A stretch of DNA of 64,000 nt, taken from NCBI GenBank assembly GCA_964017195.1, contig OZ024889.1:56391574-56455573 (forward strand), given 5' to 3'. Position numbers and translations under genes: made by a program. The notes beneath the pieces are model-generated. The model saw only the letters and a list, made by a program, of their open reading frames with translations, ran no database searches and was not told the origin of the DNA. This DNA is from Siderastrea radians (Eukaryota > Cnidaria > Anthozoa > Scleractinia > Rhizangiidae). Shown here piece after piece: positions 20,634 to 33,400 of this stretch; positions within the stretch are counted from its first letter, which is position 1; each line of letters opens with the position of its first letter.

Positions 20634-23600
20634 CTCTTTCTTTCAATTCTTTCTTTCTTTCTATCTTTCTTTATTTATTTTTTTATTTATTTCTTTATTT
20701 CTCCTTATCTTTTCATTTTTTTTTCTTTGGTTATTTTGCTGCAGATCTGGAGAAGAGTAAACTTCGTCAGGATGTCGGTTCTTCAGTGCCCCGCTACCCA
20801 ACAGGTAATAACTGATAACAGAGACTTAAGGGTGCGTTTCTTTGGGAAAATCCGAAAACGGATTTGTGATCCCAGATCATATGGATTCTTCGACACCAAA
20901 GAAACGCAAAATCCGAAAAAGGATTATTTTGTCATGACAAGACAGGCTGGAGGCACGCAATATATATGTCAGAACGATATTTCTCTCGTACTGCCCAAGA
21001 ATTCAACTAGAATGGAATACTTTATAAACAAGGACAGTATCTGCAGTAGTTCAAGTGAACTCGCTATTTGCGTTCACAGTTAGCAAAATCTGGTCCCTGA
21101 ATTACAGAAATGGTACACAAATGAAATTATCCTGACGTGTCAATGCTTCTGTCTGTACTTTTGGAGAAAACTTTTCAAATATACGGAACGGAATAATCAC
21201 CTGAATTTTCTTTTTCACGATCGAATGTTTTGTCACGCAAGATCGAGAGAAAATATGGCGAGACCAGTAAATTTGCATGGAAGACCGCTTGACAGATGTA
21301 CTATTTTCGGATCCGTCCCCCAAAGAAACGCACGGATCATGAATCCTAAAAATCCGGATTTAGATTTGATCTGATGTATCCACTCGGAGTGTGGATTCTT
21401 CAGATCACTAATCCGTGATTAATCCATTTTCGGATTTAGGTAAAGAAACGCAAAATCCGTTTTTGGATACAAGAATCCGGATTTGGATTTTCCCAAAGAA
21501 ACGCACCCTTATTTCATGATCTACAGAAAAAATAAACAGTTCCTAATCTAAGTTTTCCCGGTTCCATGTACATAAACCAGCTTGAGTTTTTCCCAAATTT
21601 TGAAGTTTAGCTTGCGGTGACAATGCTGAAAAACGTAAATTACTTCTTCTAATTTCTATTTTTTTCGAGATTTTTTTGAATTTTTATATTTTCCGGTACA
21701 GACGTCTGTTTAGCAGAACGCAAATCTTGCAAACCAGTGATGGTTACGGAAGGAAACACTGGTTCTATATAACCGGAAACATCAAAATTTTCGAATTTTT
21801 AATTAATTTTCTTCATTTCCCTCAAAGATACAGCAATACACTTTCAAGTAGTATAGGTAGTTTTTTCCACACTTTAGAAACACTAGCTTTGAGCTAGTCT
21901 ATCAGATGATACGGGGAAGGCGATAAAAGATTTCAGTGTAGAGGTTCACAAAGCGTTTATAAAATTTCATTCGATGTCATTTTTCCGCCCAGGGCCCAAG
22001 GTTCTTCAACGAGCAGTATTGGAAAGAAAACACAATGACGAAGTAAAAACGAATTCTCTTCCCAAAGTAAGTTGCGTTATGCCTGTTAAGACAACATCAA
22101 TGATGTACTATAATAAATGGGGCAAACTAAACGATATACTTGATAATACAATAATAACGTATTAATAAAGATAATGCATAAAATCAAGCTGAATAGGACA
22201 TTTGCGCGATAGCTTCATTTGGCTTCAACTACCAGAATTCATTTCGTTTCTCCTTTCTTATTAAAATTTCGTAACCCTAGTGAGGTTTCGATAACAATGA
22301 CTGTTTGCATCAGAAAAAAGCTGAAGGATTCTGGTAGCTGTAGTCAAATGACGCCATCGTGCAAATGCCCTATTACCTACGAAGGATCGAAAAATTTATT
22401 TACATCCACAAGGTTTCAATAACATTGCGGAATCTTTTGAGTGGTTAAATTTAACGTTTTGTCACGTGATTAAGGTAGGGAAGTCAGGTGACAAAATATC
22501 CAGGAGGATTTCCCCCCCACCCCTCCCCCCCAGTCAACTCTAAATCGAGACAGCGGATAGGAACTCCCATCCATCTACCTACCTCACGTGACTTGGGATG
22601 GTAAAAGTACTCACAACGGTGACGACTAGACTGGGGCGTTCCTACGGGGCATCATTATCAAGTTAAAAAATAACCACTGTCACCATTGGCAGCATTGTCA
22701 AGTTCGAAATAAAAATTTCAAGTGCATTTTTGATTCTTTCAAATGTCACTTTGATCATATTTAACTGTTATTTTCATTTTAAGGAACCTCGAGTATCTGC
22801 AAGGATCCTCATTATATATACCAGGTTAAGGGCTCCTCTAATTAGAAACCGCAACAACAACGTTAACTCTTATTGTTGCAATCTTCAATAAGCCGGTGCC
22901 ATAGCATCATCACCATAAAAAACTGCCGATATTTATTTCTTTTCAGGGCATCATGCCACCGTTATGCATATACAAAGGCGCAGGACAGAAATACGACTCA
23001 TTAGTCGCAAAGGCCTCTTCAAAGGGTAAGAGCTACGTTAATTTCCGTGATGGGACTAATCGAGGAATACATCAAAAAGACAATTACAGTTAATGGGATA
23101 AGATTATTGTCCCTTTTAATAACATATGCAAGCCTGAACTTGAAGACCCTACCAATAACAGAAAAAAATTACGACGACAACCAAAACGCCATGGAAAGCA
23201 GAAACCGAAAAAAGTGGATCAAAAACCACCAACGGCTGCACACGAAAGGGACCTATTGAACTGCACCTATTGAACTGACCCATTATGGCGATTGACCGCA
23301 ATCAGTAAAAAACGTAGGTTACAGATATTGATAGAAAGTTGTCTTCGAGTTCATATTTTCACAGGAGAGCACGCTCTGCCCTTCTGTCGAGCTCCATTCA
23401 CAGTGTACTTAAGTCAACCATAACTGTTCATGACACCGCCAAAGCTTTGCTCTACCGATGGCTGTCGTGACTTGGAAACGAACATTTAAATGAACACTAA
23501 GTCACAGTTGCGTTAGCATGAACTGAGCACGTGTGTTTCCTTATATGGTGTTGTGTTGCACATGTGAAATTCGATAGTCTAAGCTTTGCGACTCCTTGAG

Positions 23601-25829
23601 ACGAGATGATGTGAGATATATTTTGTAGAGCGTTCGGAAGGATATTGTAGCGTTTAGCAGATCGCCAAGAAAGGAAAGTAATAAATGTTGCGTTAAAATA
23701 CAGTCCTCAACAATGGCCATTAATTTTGGTGTCTTTTTTTTTCTTTTTAGAGAAAATGATTGTGGAAAGTTGTTTAGATGCTGGAGATCGCGGATACTTG
23801 GGAAGGGTAATTAAGACATTGCACTTTTCAAGCAAAAGTATTCATAAGCTTTTAAGTATATAACAATTCTTTCAAATATTCAGTTTTAACTAATTTATTT
23901 TGGTTTTTTGTTTTGTTTTTGTTTTGTTTTTTGTAGAGTTTGGCAAACGCGATCCGCCCTGAAGCAATCCCTGCCATTCACCAATGGCTCAAAACTCAGA
24001 ACGGGACAGGTACTTTCAGTAGAGCCTTTCCTACTTTACACATGTTCACAATGGTTGCCAGTTTGCCCAGGCGTCTAAGTACATAGAGAAGATCCAGGGT
24101 GTTAAGGCGTATCAAAGGGATCATGAAAAGCTGAAAATGCAGAGGAGATTTGACAACCTTACGAACTCACATTTTTTGTGCTGGTATGCAGGGCCACCTC
24201 CCCCTTTTCGCGTGAAGTCCCGAATACTCTATTGGACGTTTGACCTTACCTTGTACTCTGGTGCACGTTCTTTAATTTAATGCCACAAGAAGCCATTTGT
24301 AACGACATGACCCACTATTCAATACAATACATCACAAGTTTATTCAAGATGTAGAAAAATACATCTTGAAAAGGAAACACGAGGTCAACCCTATCACGTT
24401 CCCTTAAATAAAAAGTAAAAAAAGAAAGTGAATGTATCGATGTACATATAGAAGCTCGTAGTGGCAATGATGGGAGAGATACGATATCACTAATTAACTT
24501 TTGTCATTCTACAAAGCTGTTATTTTAACATGTCTTTAAGGTGACAAATGTTTATCTTATATTAAAGTTCCGTGCTTAGATACTTCTTTGTTTTCAAAAT
24601 TCATATGAATATGAATCAGCCCGAAATGTTTTGGAACTTTCGACAACCGCACGCCTCATGGGAGTATTGAACACTTATTCCAGGAAATCGATTTGTACAG
24701 CAACTGATAGCCAACGAGGCGTGCAGCTCATGCACGACGAGGTTGGTTAGTTGATTGATTGATTGATTGACTGACTGACTGACTGACTGACTGACTGACT
24801 GACTGACTGACTGACTGACTGACTGACTGACTGACTGACTGATCGATCGATCGACCGATCGATCGATCGATCGATCAGTCAGTCGGTGGATGGGTGGATG
24901 GGTCGATGGGTAGATGGATTGACTGGGCCATGAAAAAAGTTTTGTATAATATTTAGTACAATATAATGACATTTCATTTTTCATGCAGACCGTGAGGTTG
25001 CAGTCGGCTTTTTAAGCAACCTTAGCAACAGTACTACTCTCAGTCAAGACCAAGACCTTGAGCTTGACAGAAGACACTGTCGACTGCAGTCACTTAACGC
25101 TGACAAGAATACCTCTGCTGAGGTTTCCAAGTAAGTTTGCTTAACTAAATAAAAATTTAATCATTTACCCCATTTAAAGTTTAGCGCCTCCCAACATTTC
25201 CACTAAGTATTAACACTATATTTGAAAATGAGACAAAAATTCTTGTTGCAAAATCCAAGGTTACGTTTCATTCTTGTTTGAAAAATTTCAGAAATTTTGG
25301 GCACCCGGCTGTGAACCACGTTTCCTGCTATACTTTCACCCTCCTTACCGTATACGGCTCCATCATCGTTGTATGAAATAGTTCAGCCTTTAACACACTT
25401 AATCTTTGTTTTGTGTCTTTTGAAGTTTGGTGCTCAATCAATTTTCACTTCCTCAGCGATGTGTTTATGAGAAGACATTTTGCCATCACATTGCCTCTCT
25501 TCACCAGATCTGTAACGATTTGAGTAAACCTAGATGTTACTTGCTGTTATTTGACCTCCCCCTCCCCGCCTTTTGTTTTCTTTAGGGCTGGTCGCGACGC
25601 CATCATCGATCAAGTTCGCCAGATGTTGATAAAAGAAGTCCGCAGCACGGGGCAGCGACAAGTGACAAGATGTCCGCCGATAAAGAAAAACAAAAAAGGC
25701 ACACGGTTCCCGAAGTGCCCTCCTCGAGCGAGGAGGATAAATAAGGGGGCACTTTTCATGCAGCCTCATCGCTGCCTACGGGGGCATTTTGAGATTCACC
25801 CGGAGTTTCATGGCATTACTACCAACTGA
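19132..25829 (+). CDS. Unrecognised nine-exon gene, 369 codons
   Basis: Exons: 19132-19380, 19717-19849, 20745-20804, 21993-22066, 22947-23025, 23751-23806, 23937-24009, 24989-25130, 25586-25829. All junctions are GT-AG and phases chain (0,1,1,0,1,0,1,2), which strongly supports the model. I do not recognise the protein. Residues 56-90 carry a TTSYSIDFAKKEGKP stretch, then TRRNRPHPSK joined across intron 1 to NFLNWRIPSKPMPG. Compact repeats of the RRN-PHP, FLxW kind occur in several ciliary and sperm microtubule-associated proteins, so a ciliary role is a guess only. The middle is helical and charged; the C-terminus is basic (PPIKKNKKGTRF). No signal peptide or membrane segment. The ATG was chosen because it opens the first exon; a TTG-led frame extends only 15 bases upstream. 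Confidence 0.7.
20001..20053. repeat. (AAT)n microsatellite
   Basis: About 17 units in intron 2 of the 19132 gene; the poly-asparagine translation is an artefact. Confidence 0.9.
20559..20650. repeat. (CTTT)n microsatellite
   Basis: A polypyrimidine tract of about 20 tetramers lies just upstream of exon 3 (20745) of the 19132 gene. It could influence splicing; the FFLS frames over it are spurious. Confidence 0.95.
20829..21509. mobile_element. Non-autonomous DNA transposon, 681 bp, TA target duplication
   Basis: Inverted ends AGGGTGCGTTTCTTTGGGAA and its complement at 21490-21509 are flanked by TA at 20827-20828 and 21510-21511, as for Tc1/mariner-type insertions. GAAACGCAAAATCCG and ATCCGGATT motifs recur inside in both orientations. 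No transposase frame. It lies in intron 3 of the 19132 gene. Confidence 0.8.
24748..24910. repeat. (GACT)n, (GATC)n and (GGAT)n compound microsatellite
   Basis: Roughly 23 GACT units pass into CGAT units and then GGATGGGT-like units in intron 7 of the 19132 gene. The QSVS and DRSI translations are artefacts. Confidence 0.9.
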
Positions 25830-27339
25830 AGTCATCTTCAAATTACAGACTGTTGCATGTCAGTTAGTCACGTCACATTTGGAATTCATCCACTCACTCA
25901 CGTATTTTATCAGCAGAAAGAAAATTCCTCAGCCGCTTTTAAGTGACGACATTTTTTATCGCGCTTGAAGCCCACCAACATACTTATATTTAATTTATTT
26001 ATTTATTTATTTTTTATTTTTCCGTATTTCCAAGGAAAACTACTGTACTGTCAGCTAATTATAAGCTCTAAGAATTTAGAACAGAAGGATAGAAAGACTC
26101 AGTAGAAAACTGTAATTATTATGAATGGGTTCAACAAATTGTTTTATAATTTAGCTTGCATTTTTTACTGAGTTATTTACCATGCCGTGCAATGCTTTAT
26201 CATCATCAACATCATCATATGCTCGTCCCTTGATCATCATCATCATCACCATCACCATCATCTTAATCGTTTTTGACCTCACCTACGTTTGGCCGTGAGG
26301 TTTAACACAAAATTTTGGATTTATCAACTCAGTTGATGAGGTAGATTGCTGAAGTTTCGAGCGTTAGCCCTTCATCAGAGCGAATCAAAGAATTGTGGGT
26401 TGCACTTCGTTTATATGGGGAGTGGTGGAGCTACGCTATTGGTAGGAACAATGCAACGTGAAAAACAAGAATAAATTAGTTGAATGAAAAGTGTTCATTG
26501 ATACCGTGGGGATTAAGTGTGCCGATTTGAAAATGAATTTTGTTCTAGATTTTTACGGCTTTCCGTGTTGCCCTGGTGTAGGGAAAGGCCCCAGCCCACT
26601 ATTAAAGAACTCAGTGTAACGAAAAGGACTCTCAATTTGGTGAGATGCTCTCAGACAACGAACTCCACGTCTGATGTTTCAATTATGAAATACGGTTTGG
26701 TTGGTCGAGGTGTTTACACGCAGAACTTTCCATCTTAAGGCACTGATCTGCTCTGAATTAGCTAGGTTTTGACGGCTGTTTACCCTAACACATGAATTCA
26801 GAGCGTGTAAGCAATTTTACAAGCAATTACGCACCGGTAGCGTAAAAGTCGAGGGTTCGCCCGGTTTTAGCCTTGAAATCCCGTTTCAGGCCAAAAAAAA
26901 TACAATTTCTTGACATTGCTCCATTCATGCACTTATGCACGCTTAAACCATGCACATTCCAAATATACGCATAATGCCATTTGGTATTGGGTAAATCGAG
27001 AATAAGACCCCAAGTTTGTCTTACCCAGTGTGCTGCCTCAAAAACTTAGATTGAAGGTTGTTTGAAGAGCCTTAACTTTTTGTTAATGGCTTAATTGCAA
27101 ACCTTGTATGAACACGTTCTAAAATAACATGGGATATTCTAAAGTTGTAATTTTCGGAAGAAAACACTGGGAAATGTTAAAAAATTGCCAAACGTCTTTT
27201 CGTCATACAAGAAATGGAAAAAAATACACTAAAATGTTCTTTTTTTACCGCTTGAAATTTACTAATGTCAGGTTTTAAGCAAAATTAGCCAAATCTTGCT
27301 TGTTTAACATTAACACTAGTTTTTACGAAAACAGCTCAC
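25830..27339. other. Intergenic stretch, no gene seen
   Basis: Low-complexity ATC-rich DNA (about 26185-26270) and a Penelope-type terminal motif near 26320-26420 are the only recognisable parts. No frame combines length, splice signals and family motifs. Confidence 0.6.
26315..26420. mobile_element. Remnant of a second Penelope-like family (terminal segment)
   Basis: ATCAACTCAGTTGAT, then GAAGTTTCGAGCG and CCCTTCATCAGAGCGAATC, resemble the recurrent terminal box of Penelope-like elements. The 4561-8571 cluster has an analogous but different CTTCATCAG box beside CGTTTCGGTC. No RT or endonuclease sequence is nearby. Confidence 0.45.
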
Positions 27340-27830
27340 AAAAGTAAGGAGCACAGAAATTTCTGTGCCCTTCCTAACCATGAAAACATTCAACTAGGCC
27401 TCAGAAATTTCCGGGGCCTTCAGATATTAATTTCAAATACAAAATAATCCACAGAAATTTCTGTGCCCTTTCTTGCACTGCAAACATTCGATTGGGCCGC
27501 ATGATAGTCCACAGAAATTTCTGTGCCCTTCTTAGCCATGCAAACATTCGATTGGGCCGCAGAAATTTCTGGGGCCATCAGATCTTTATTTCAAATACAA
27601 GATAATCCACAGAAATTTCTGTGCCCTTCCTAGCCGTACAAACATTCGATTGGGCCGCAGAAATTTCTGAGGCCATCAGATCTTTATTTCAAATACAAGA
27701 TAATCCTCAGAAATGTCTGTGCCCTTCCAAGAATTGCAAACATTCGACTGGGCCGCAGAAATTTCTGGAGCCATCAAATCTTTACTCCAAATACAAGATA
27801 GTCCACAGAAATTTCGATGGGTCCCTAGCT
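27340..27830. repeat. Tandem array of ~96-bp units carrying CAGAAATTTCTG palindromes
   Basis: CACAGAAATTTCTGTG-type boxes start near 27352, 27450, 27510, 27608, 27705 and 27800, mostly 96 bases apart. Each is followed by GCAAACATTCGATTGGGCCG, a second CAGAAATTTCTG and AGATCTTTATTTCAAATACA. Later units have single-base changes (AAATGTCTG, AAATTTCGA). Short frames through the array are by-products. Confidence 0.85.
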
Positions 27831-28838
27831 ATGTAAAAATTATATTCGGCCCCCAAAACATAGAAATATACAACCTGGGTAAGAAACATACAAGCGTTTG
27901 TAACATCTATCTTAGGCACAATTTGTTGTAAAACCGCTCACTCTTGTGGTGCGATAAGCTATTACCCTTATTAACAGCTACGTTCTAACAATTGCCGCTT
28001 TTTTCTTACCGTTCAAGTAACGACACAATAATTTACGCCAGCAGACATTTTAATGGTTACCCGATCGTGTAAATAAAGTAACAGAGCACACTCCAATGTT
28101 TCTGAGTGCACAATACATAAAAGAAATCCTGAAAGGGAAGGATGTGCCTTTATAAGTCTCAGATGAGTTCACTACCTACAGGCTCACCATCATAGCAAAT
28201 TACAACAACTTTTTGTTTGTTGCTACGTTCCTACTACATTGGTAAACTAGAACATATAAAATTGAAATGGTGTGTATTTACAACGTAATGCGGCTACTTG
28301 CACCTCATTTTGCTTACGGCCGCTTACAAGGATAGCCCGAAATTCAATCCAATGTCACGTCACGGACACTTTATGTATCTTTTATCCCAGGGTGTCTGCT
28401 AAGGGAGCTTGAAATCGACTGCACACATTATAACTTAGCAAATTTTTGTGAGAAAAACGAAAGAGCTTTAATTGCATGAAGTGCTACCTCAGTTACTTCA
28501 TTAGAACTACTCTCAACTTCCCTGGTTCACAAAGAAACATGTTTATGAGTATTAAATTATATTATTTGCAAAATCATGATATCGTAGTGAGTCGTGAGAA
28601 ACTGCACAAAATTGAATCATACCCAAATTTAACCAGCCTCTTCGAATTCATAAGGGACTGATAAAAAAGTACGGGAATAGAGAAAATAAGCCAGAAAATT
28701 TCAAGGGAAGAAGAGAGACGCTGGCAACAAGGTTAAAAGTAGCATCCCATTACATATTGTCTAGCCCTTACTGAGGTTCAAGCCCATTAGCTCAACCCTC
28801 TCTGTTCTGCTCCTTACCCTTTCTAGTACTACAAAACA

Positions 28839-29720
28839 TTAGGAAGAAAGTTCTAAATATTTTTGTTTTAGAAAGGCTGTGGTTTCTGCCTTCAGTTTGT
28901 CTTGATCATTTAAAGAAAAGTCTACCAATATAATGGATGCTTTTGGTAGCTTATCGGACCAGTTCTGTCCTCCACGAAGTTTCCATGGCCGCCAAGCTGT
29001 CCTCCACGAGCCTTTCATATAGTGAATGGCGACCGATTCTCCTTCTACAGCTGTTACTTTTCCAATGACTGGTAGCTTTGTGGCATCTTTAATGTGGACT
29101 GCCACAAGAACACCTTCTTTTATTGCAGCAAATGGATCGTCAACCTCCTGAACAGCTTCGCGAAGCCTTTGAGGGTTACGATACCTCCCAGAATAAACCT
29201 GTAGTAAGTGATTGAGCCAGGGAGTTATTTTCTTTACATTATACCCACACATCAACCAGAGATCTGGTTGACACGACAATTTCAGCTCTCGATGAGCAAA
29301 GGCTATTAATTATTATTTCATTCGTCACCTGCACTGGTTTCAGTATACTAGTAAGCTTACCTGAGGGACGTCTTCAATCTGTGCTGCCACAGCCGCTTCA
29401 ACTTCCGTAGGCATGTTCCAGGGCCTTGGTATGTCAAGAATGCCACTAACCAGCCTTTGCTGTTCATCATCCTTCTCGACATTCTGTCTGCCTTTAACAG
29501 CTATCAGTTCTTTCAGTGGCCATGATGTTGTTTCCTCCACTGGTGGCTTGTAGAGGCCTTCCTTATCCTCAAGGAAGTCATTCCATGCCGCCTTGTGGCT
29601 CTCTTCAAACACCCTCGAGTCGAAGAATTTAGGAATGTCTGCCTTTAGGCGATCTATCTGAATTCTTTCATTTGAAGGAACTAACAGCATTGGCACTGTG
29701 TCCGGAATTGAAGTTTCAGC
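28839..29720 (-). CDS. Unrecognised protein, two 3' exons (5' part not found)
   Basis: Exon 29361-29720 (acceptor TTTTTTAG, donor CAG/GTAAGC, phase 0-0) joins exon 28839-29285 (acceptor CGAGAG, stop at 28839), giving 120 plus 148 codons. The first exon is acidic and proline-containing (FFDSRVFEESHKAAWNDFLE, IPRPWNMPTEVEAAVAAQIE). The second has a small beta-rich stretch with alternating hydrophobics (AVHIKDATKLPVIGKV) that could be an SH3-like or Tudor/chromo-type barrel, which is speculative. No start codon with a good context lies between 29720 and the DBF4-like gene at 30470. The acceptor phase (0) does not fit the phase-1 donors of that gene, so this is probably the end of a separate gene or a decayed one, possibly transposon-derived. 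Confidence 0.55.
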
Positions 29721-30469
29721 CTAAAAAATAATTTTAAACAAATAAATAAATCCATTCTACCACTGACCCATGGGAAACTCTTTACTGTTGCTGCCATACA
29801 CACTTGAGCAGGGCCGACTTTCAAAAAGACCCAGCACCTGCCAGAGGTCTGTCCAGGAACACCACCTTAACATTGCCTTACATCTGGTGTTAATATATCA
29901 ACTATTTCCCCTAAAATTTACCAATACGATCTTTCAGACAAGAAAATTTGTATTTACCGGCAAGATAACCATTCCATCATCCAAGTTGTTGCTTGGATCA
30001 TTTATTTCCTTTTTTACATATTCATACAACATTATTATGTGCATTCAGTCAAATATTACAAATAAAAATGGGTTACACCAGGGGAAAAAGACACCAAAAA
30101 CTGTGAAAAACTAAAATCCGCAAAACAACAACAAGAGATGCTTGAACCATGAACTACATAAAGTTCTATTTAACCGCACATGAAGGAATTAGAATTCACA
30201 TCTGAATCTTATCAATAACTATAACAATACATTAGAAACATCAGTGTGCAGTTCCTTTTCTTTTAATATTAAAGCCCCTAGTCATAACCTGACTCATACC
30301 TATAAATTTAGAGGGGGGACATTGGGGTATGTGTTGCAGTGTGGGACAAGATTCCATGTGGTATTTTGGTTTTTCAAAATTCTGTATCATCCCAAATCAG
30401 TGTGCTATTACAGTGTTTCTTTTTGTTTTGTACTACAATCCATGAGATTTTTGTTTTCATAATATGGTG

Positions 30470-33400
30470 TTAACACCCCTGGCCAATGCCCTCCTTCAGT
30501 TTACATTTCTGCTCTTGCTGGTGTTGATGTTTCTTTTGTAGAAGGCTTTCTTCAAATTCATGAATGGTTGGTAGTTTTTTCCTTAGCTTATCTACTGCCT
30601 CCCATTTACTGTCATCCATTGCATTATTTTTGTGAATTGAGCTGTTCAAATGCTCTTTCAGTGTAGTATATCTGCAGTTACAAAGTTCACAATATTTTGA
30701 GTACATCCTGCGTTTAGTAGCGTGCCGTGCATCGGCATCCTTTTCTGGCATTTTTTGGTCAAAAAGAAACTTTTCAATGTCGGGCCATTCCTTCATTTCT
30801 AACACTTCTGGCTTATATAGGCGACTTCTGTCCTCGATCTTTATAAATGGTGGTTTAAGCTTTCTTACTGAATGTGCTGAAGGTATTCGCTGCTCTCGTA
30901 CAGAAGGAAAATGAAAGATGTCAAGGTTTATAGTTTCTAACAAAATAACTTTAATCCCAAATTTTTCTGCCATTTGGACCAGATCAGAAGTTGATTTGCT
31001 GGGTACTTTACTTTTCCTAGCGTGGAGAAGAAGCTGTGCTGCTCTACTGTTCTGTGGACAGGTTAGTTGCATGGTTGACACGTCTTGTTTCCTTGAAAGT
31101 TTAATACTTTTCTTGAATGTTTCCAGATTTGTCACAACATGATTTACATGTTTGTTCAAGAACTCACTGACATTCACATTATAACACTCGATCATTTTTT
31201 TAGCAACAGTCTCTTTTTCCTCTTCTTTGACATTTGGAAGGTGAATAAAAATGTGCGAGTTCTTCAGTTCTATGTTCTCTACATCTTGCTTGCAAACCAC
31301 TAGAAAAATAACACCAGTAAGGGAAAATAAGGTTTCAGCCAGTCACTTTTTATGTTTAGCCTGACCATGATTATAATTTTTGACTCCCTTTGTAGTGGAC
31401 ATTATCTCAATTCAATGGGCTTCCAGTCTAAAGCTATTAAAAGATGCATGCATCCTTCTTCAACTTAATTGGTACATGGGCACATGCCGCTTATGTATAA
31501 GTTGAAGAAATAAAAGAATGGTGTGTAATTTATGCTCCTACCTCACCCAGACTTCCCCCTCCATATAGGGCGGTTTTCAAATGAGTGTCGTAAAACCAAC
31601 ACCAAAGTAATTACTCTAACCAATCACAACAGGAACAAAAAACAAAATGAACCAATCAGAAATCGAAGCAAATACAAGTAATACAAGTACAAGTAACGTT
31701 AAGCGCGGGAAAACGCGTGCAAACAAGTTATGATTGGTTTTGGTTTTATGTCTGATTGGTTGAGAACGTGGCGCAAGATTTTTTCACCAATCAGGGAGCA
31801 CATTAAAGCAAAACCAAAGCAAACGCAAAATTACTTTCGACACTGAATTGAAAACTGCTCTAAAGGTTAACTAGCATTTTGGGGTAATTACAGTATTAGG
31901 GGCAATAAACATGTTTGGTACATGCAGTATCAAACTAACCTCATAAAAACTGTTTAGTTCCAAGCCACTTGGTGCCTGCAGATCTTATGTGAATGAACTT
32001 GTTAACATTCACTTGAAAACTTTCCTGCTACATGTTTGTTGGAAGTAAAAATTAAATTCAGGTAAAAATATTTCAACCTAGGTTGAATCTCAATTTCCTT
32101 AATTGTACTCCTAATCCTAACTATTCATGATCACTGCTTAAAACATCTACAAGGGGAACTGAGATTCAACCAAGGTTTAAAATTTTTTTACCTGAATGTA
32201 TTTTTCACCTACAACATGTACATTGCCCCAAAACGTTTCTAAACATATGTAACAGTTCTTGAGTTTTGCATCCTTTACCTTCTTCACTGCTGTCTTTACT
32301 GGATCTCATGTGAATGTCCTCATTCCTGATGGGGTTAAATTTTGGTCTGCTGTCAATTTGTAGAGACACATGTTGCCTGTCAGTATTGCCAGTGTTAGGA
32401 GTCTGTCTTTCACCTAGGGACACAGTGCAATTTGAAGTTTTTAAAAAGTGCCCATGTGAATGACAACAGAGTGAGGTGCATCTTCACTAAGAAGTCATAA
32501 GTTACCTTTAGAAGATGAATCTTGAAGAGCAATTTGTTTTCCTTGTAGTTCTCCATCTTCACAGGAACTGGTTTCATCATCTTCAGCTTGTAAGAGTAGA
32601 ATGTCTTCCCCATCATATGTCTCATCGCTGTCATCTAGAACATTAAGTATAATTTCCTTAAGTTTACTGGAATGCTAGCTTTGTGAAGTAAACTAGTAGC
32701 AAATTCAGTGCATGTAACCAACTAATTCCAACACGGAATTCCTGTATGGGACTTCATTACATAATTTTATACATGTAGTTTTAGTGGGACTTGTTTTGTA
32801 TTTGTACCTGTGTCACTTCCTGATACATCTTTGACTACAACTGCACTGTTTTCCATTTCAACATCACTTTCAGTTGCCAGATCATTCTGCATGAAAAGTA
32901 TATCTCCATCATGGGTGTGTGCACTGTCATCTGCATTGAATTATTTTTAACATTATATTAAAAATTCATTAGTACAATCTAAAGACCGCACACAAAAGAA
33001 ATGCAAAACAAATGCACAGGAAAACATTAAACCACAATAGTGCATGGAAAATCTAAGCTTACCAAAATGCAAAATTGCATTATCCCAAAGCCCTTGTGCC
33101 CCCCCCCCCCCCCAATGTCACAGGGCCTCTGATTATATGCGATGGTGCGATTTTGCACAATTGATCTTGAATCGCATGCGATTGCATAATCCATAAGAAA
33201 TCTTATCATTGGGAAAAATAGATAAGCTGGACAAAATAACAAACATAAAATGGTAATTTAAGGCTATTTACTGTAGCATTGGAAACATCATGCAGAGCCT
33301 CTGAAATCTTCAATGTTGTTGTGAATCTGATGACAGTACATGTTCTATGTGAAATTTTCTCCAGAGAAATCACATAATTTGCCAAATAATAGACCTTTTC

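Noticed and set aside
20469..21083. 204-residue frame with long FFLSFFLS runs
   Set aside because: It runs through a (CTTT)n microsatellite and into a transposon; exon 3 of the real gene uses another frame there.
24616..24984. QSVSQSVS and DRSIDRSV frame on the minus strand
   Set aside because: Product of the GACT/GATC microsatellite.
27340..27830. CRISPR-like array
   Set aside because: Units are whole tandem copies with conserved links, not short repeats with unique spacers, and the context is a eukaryotic genome.
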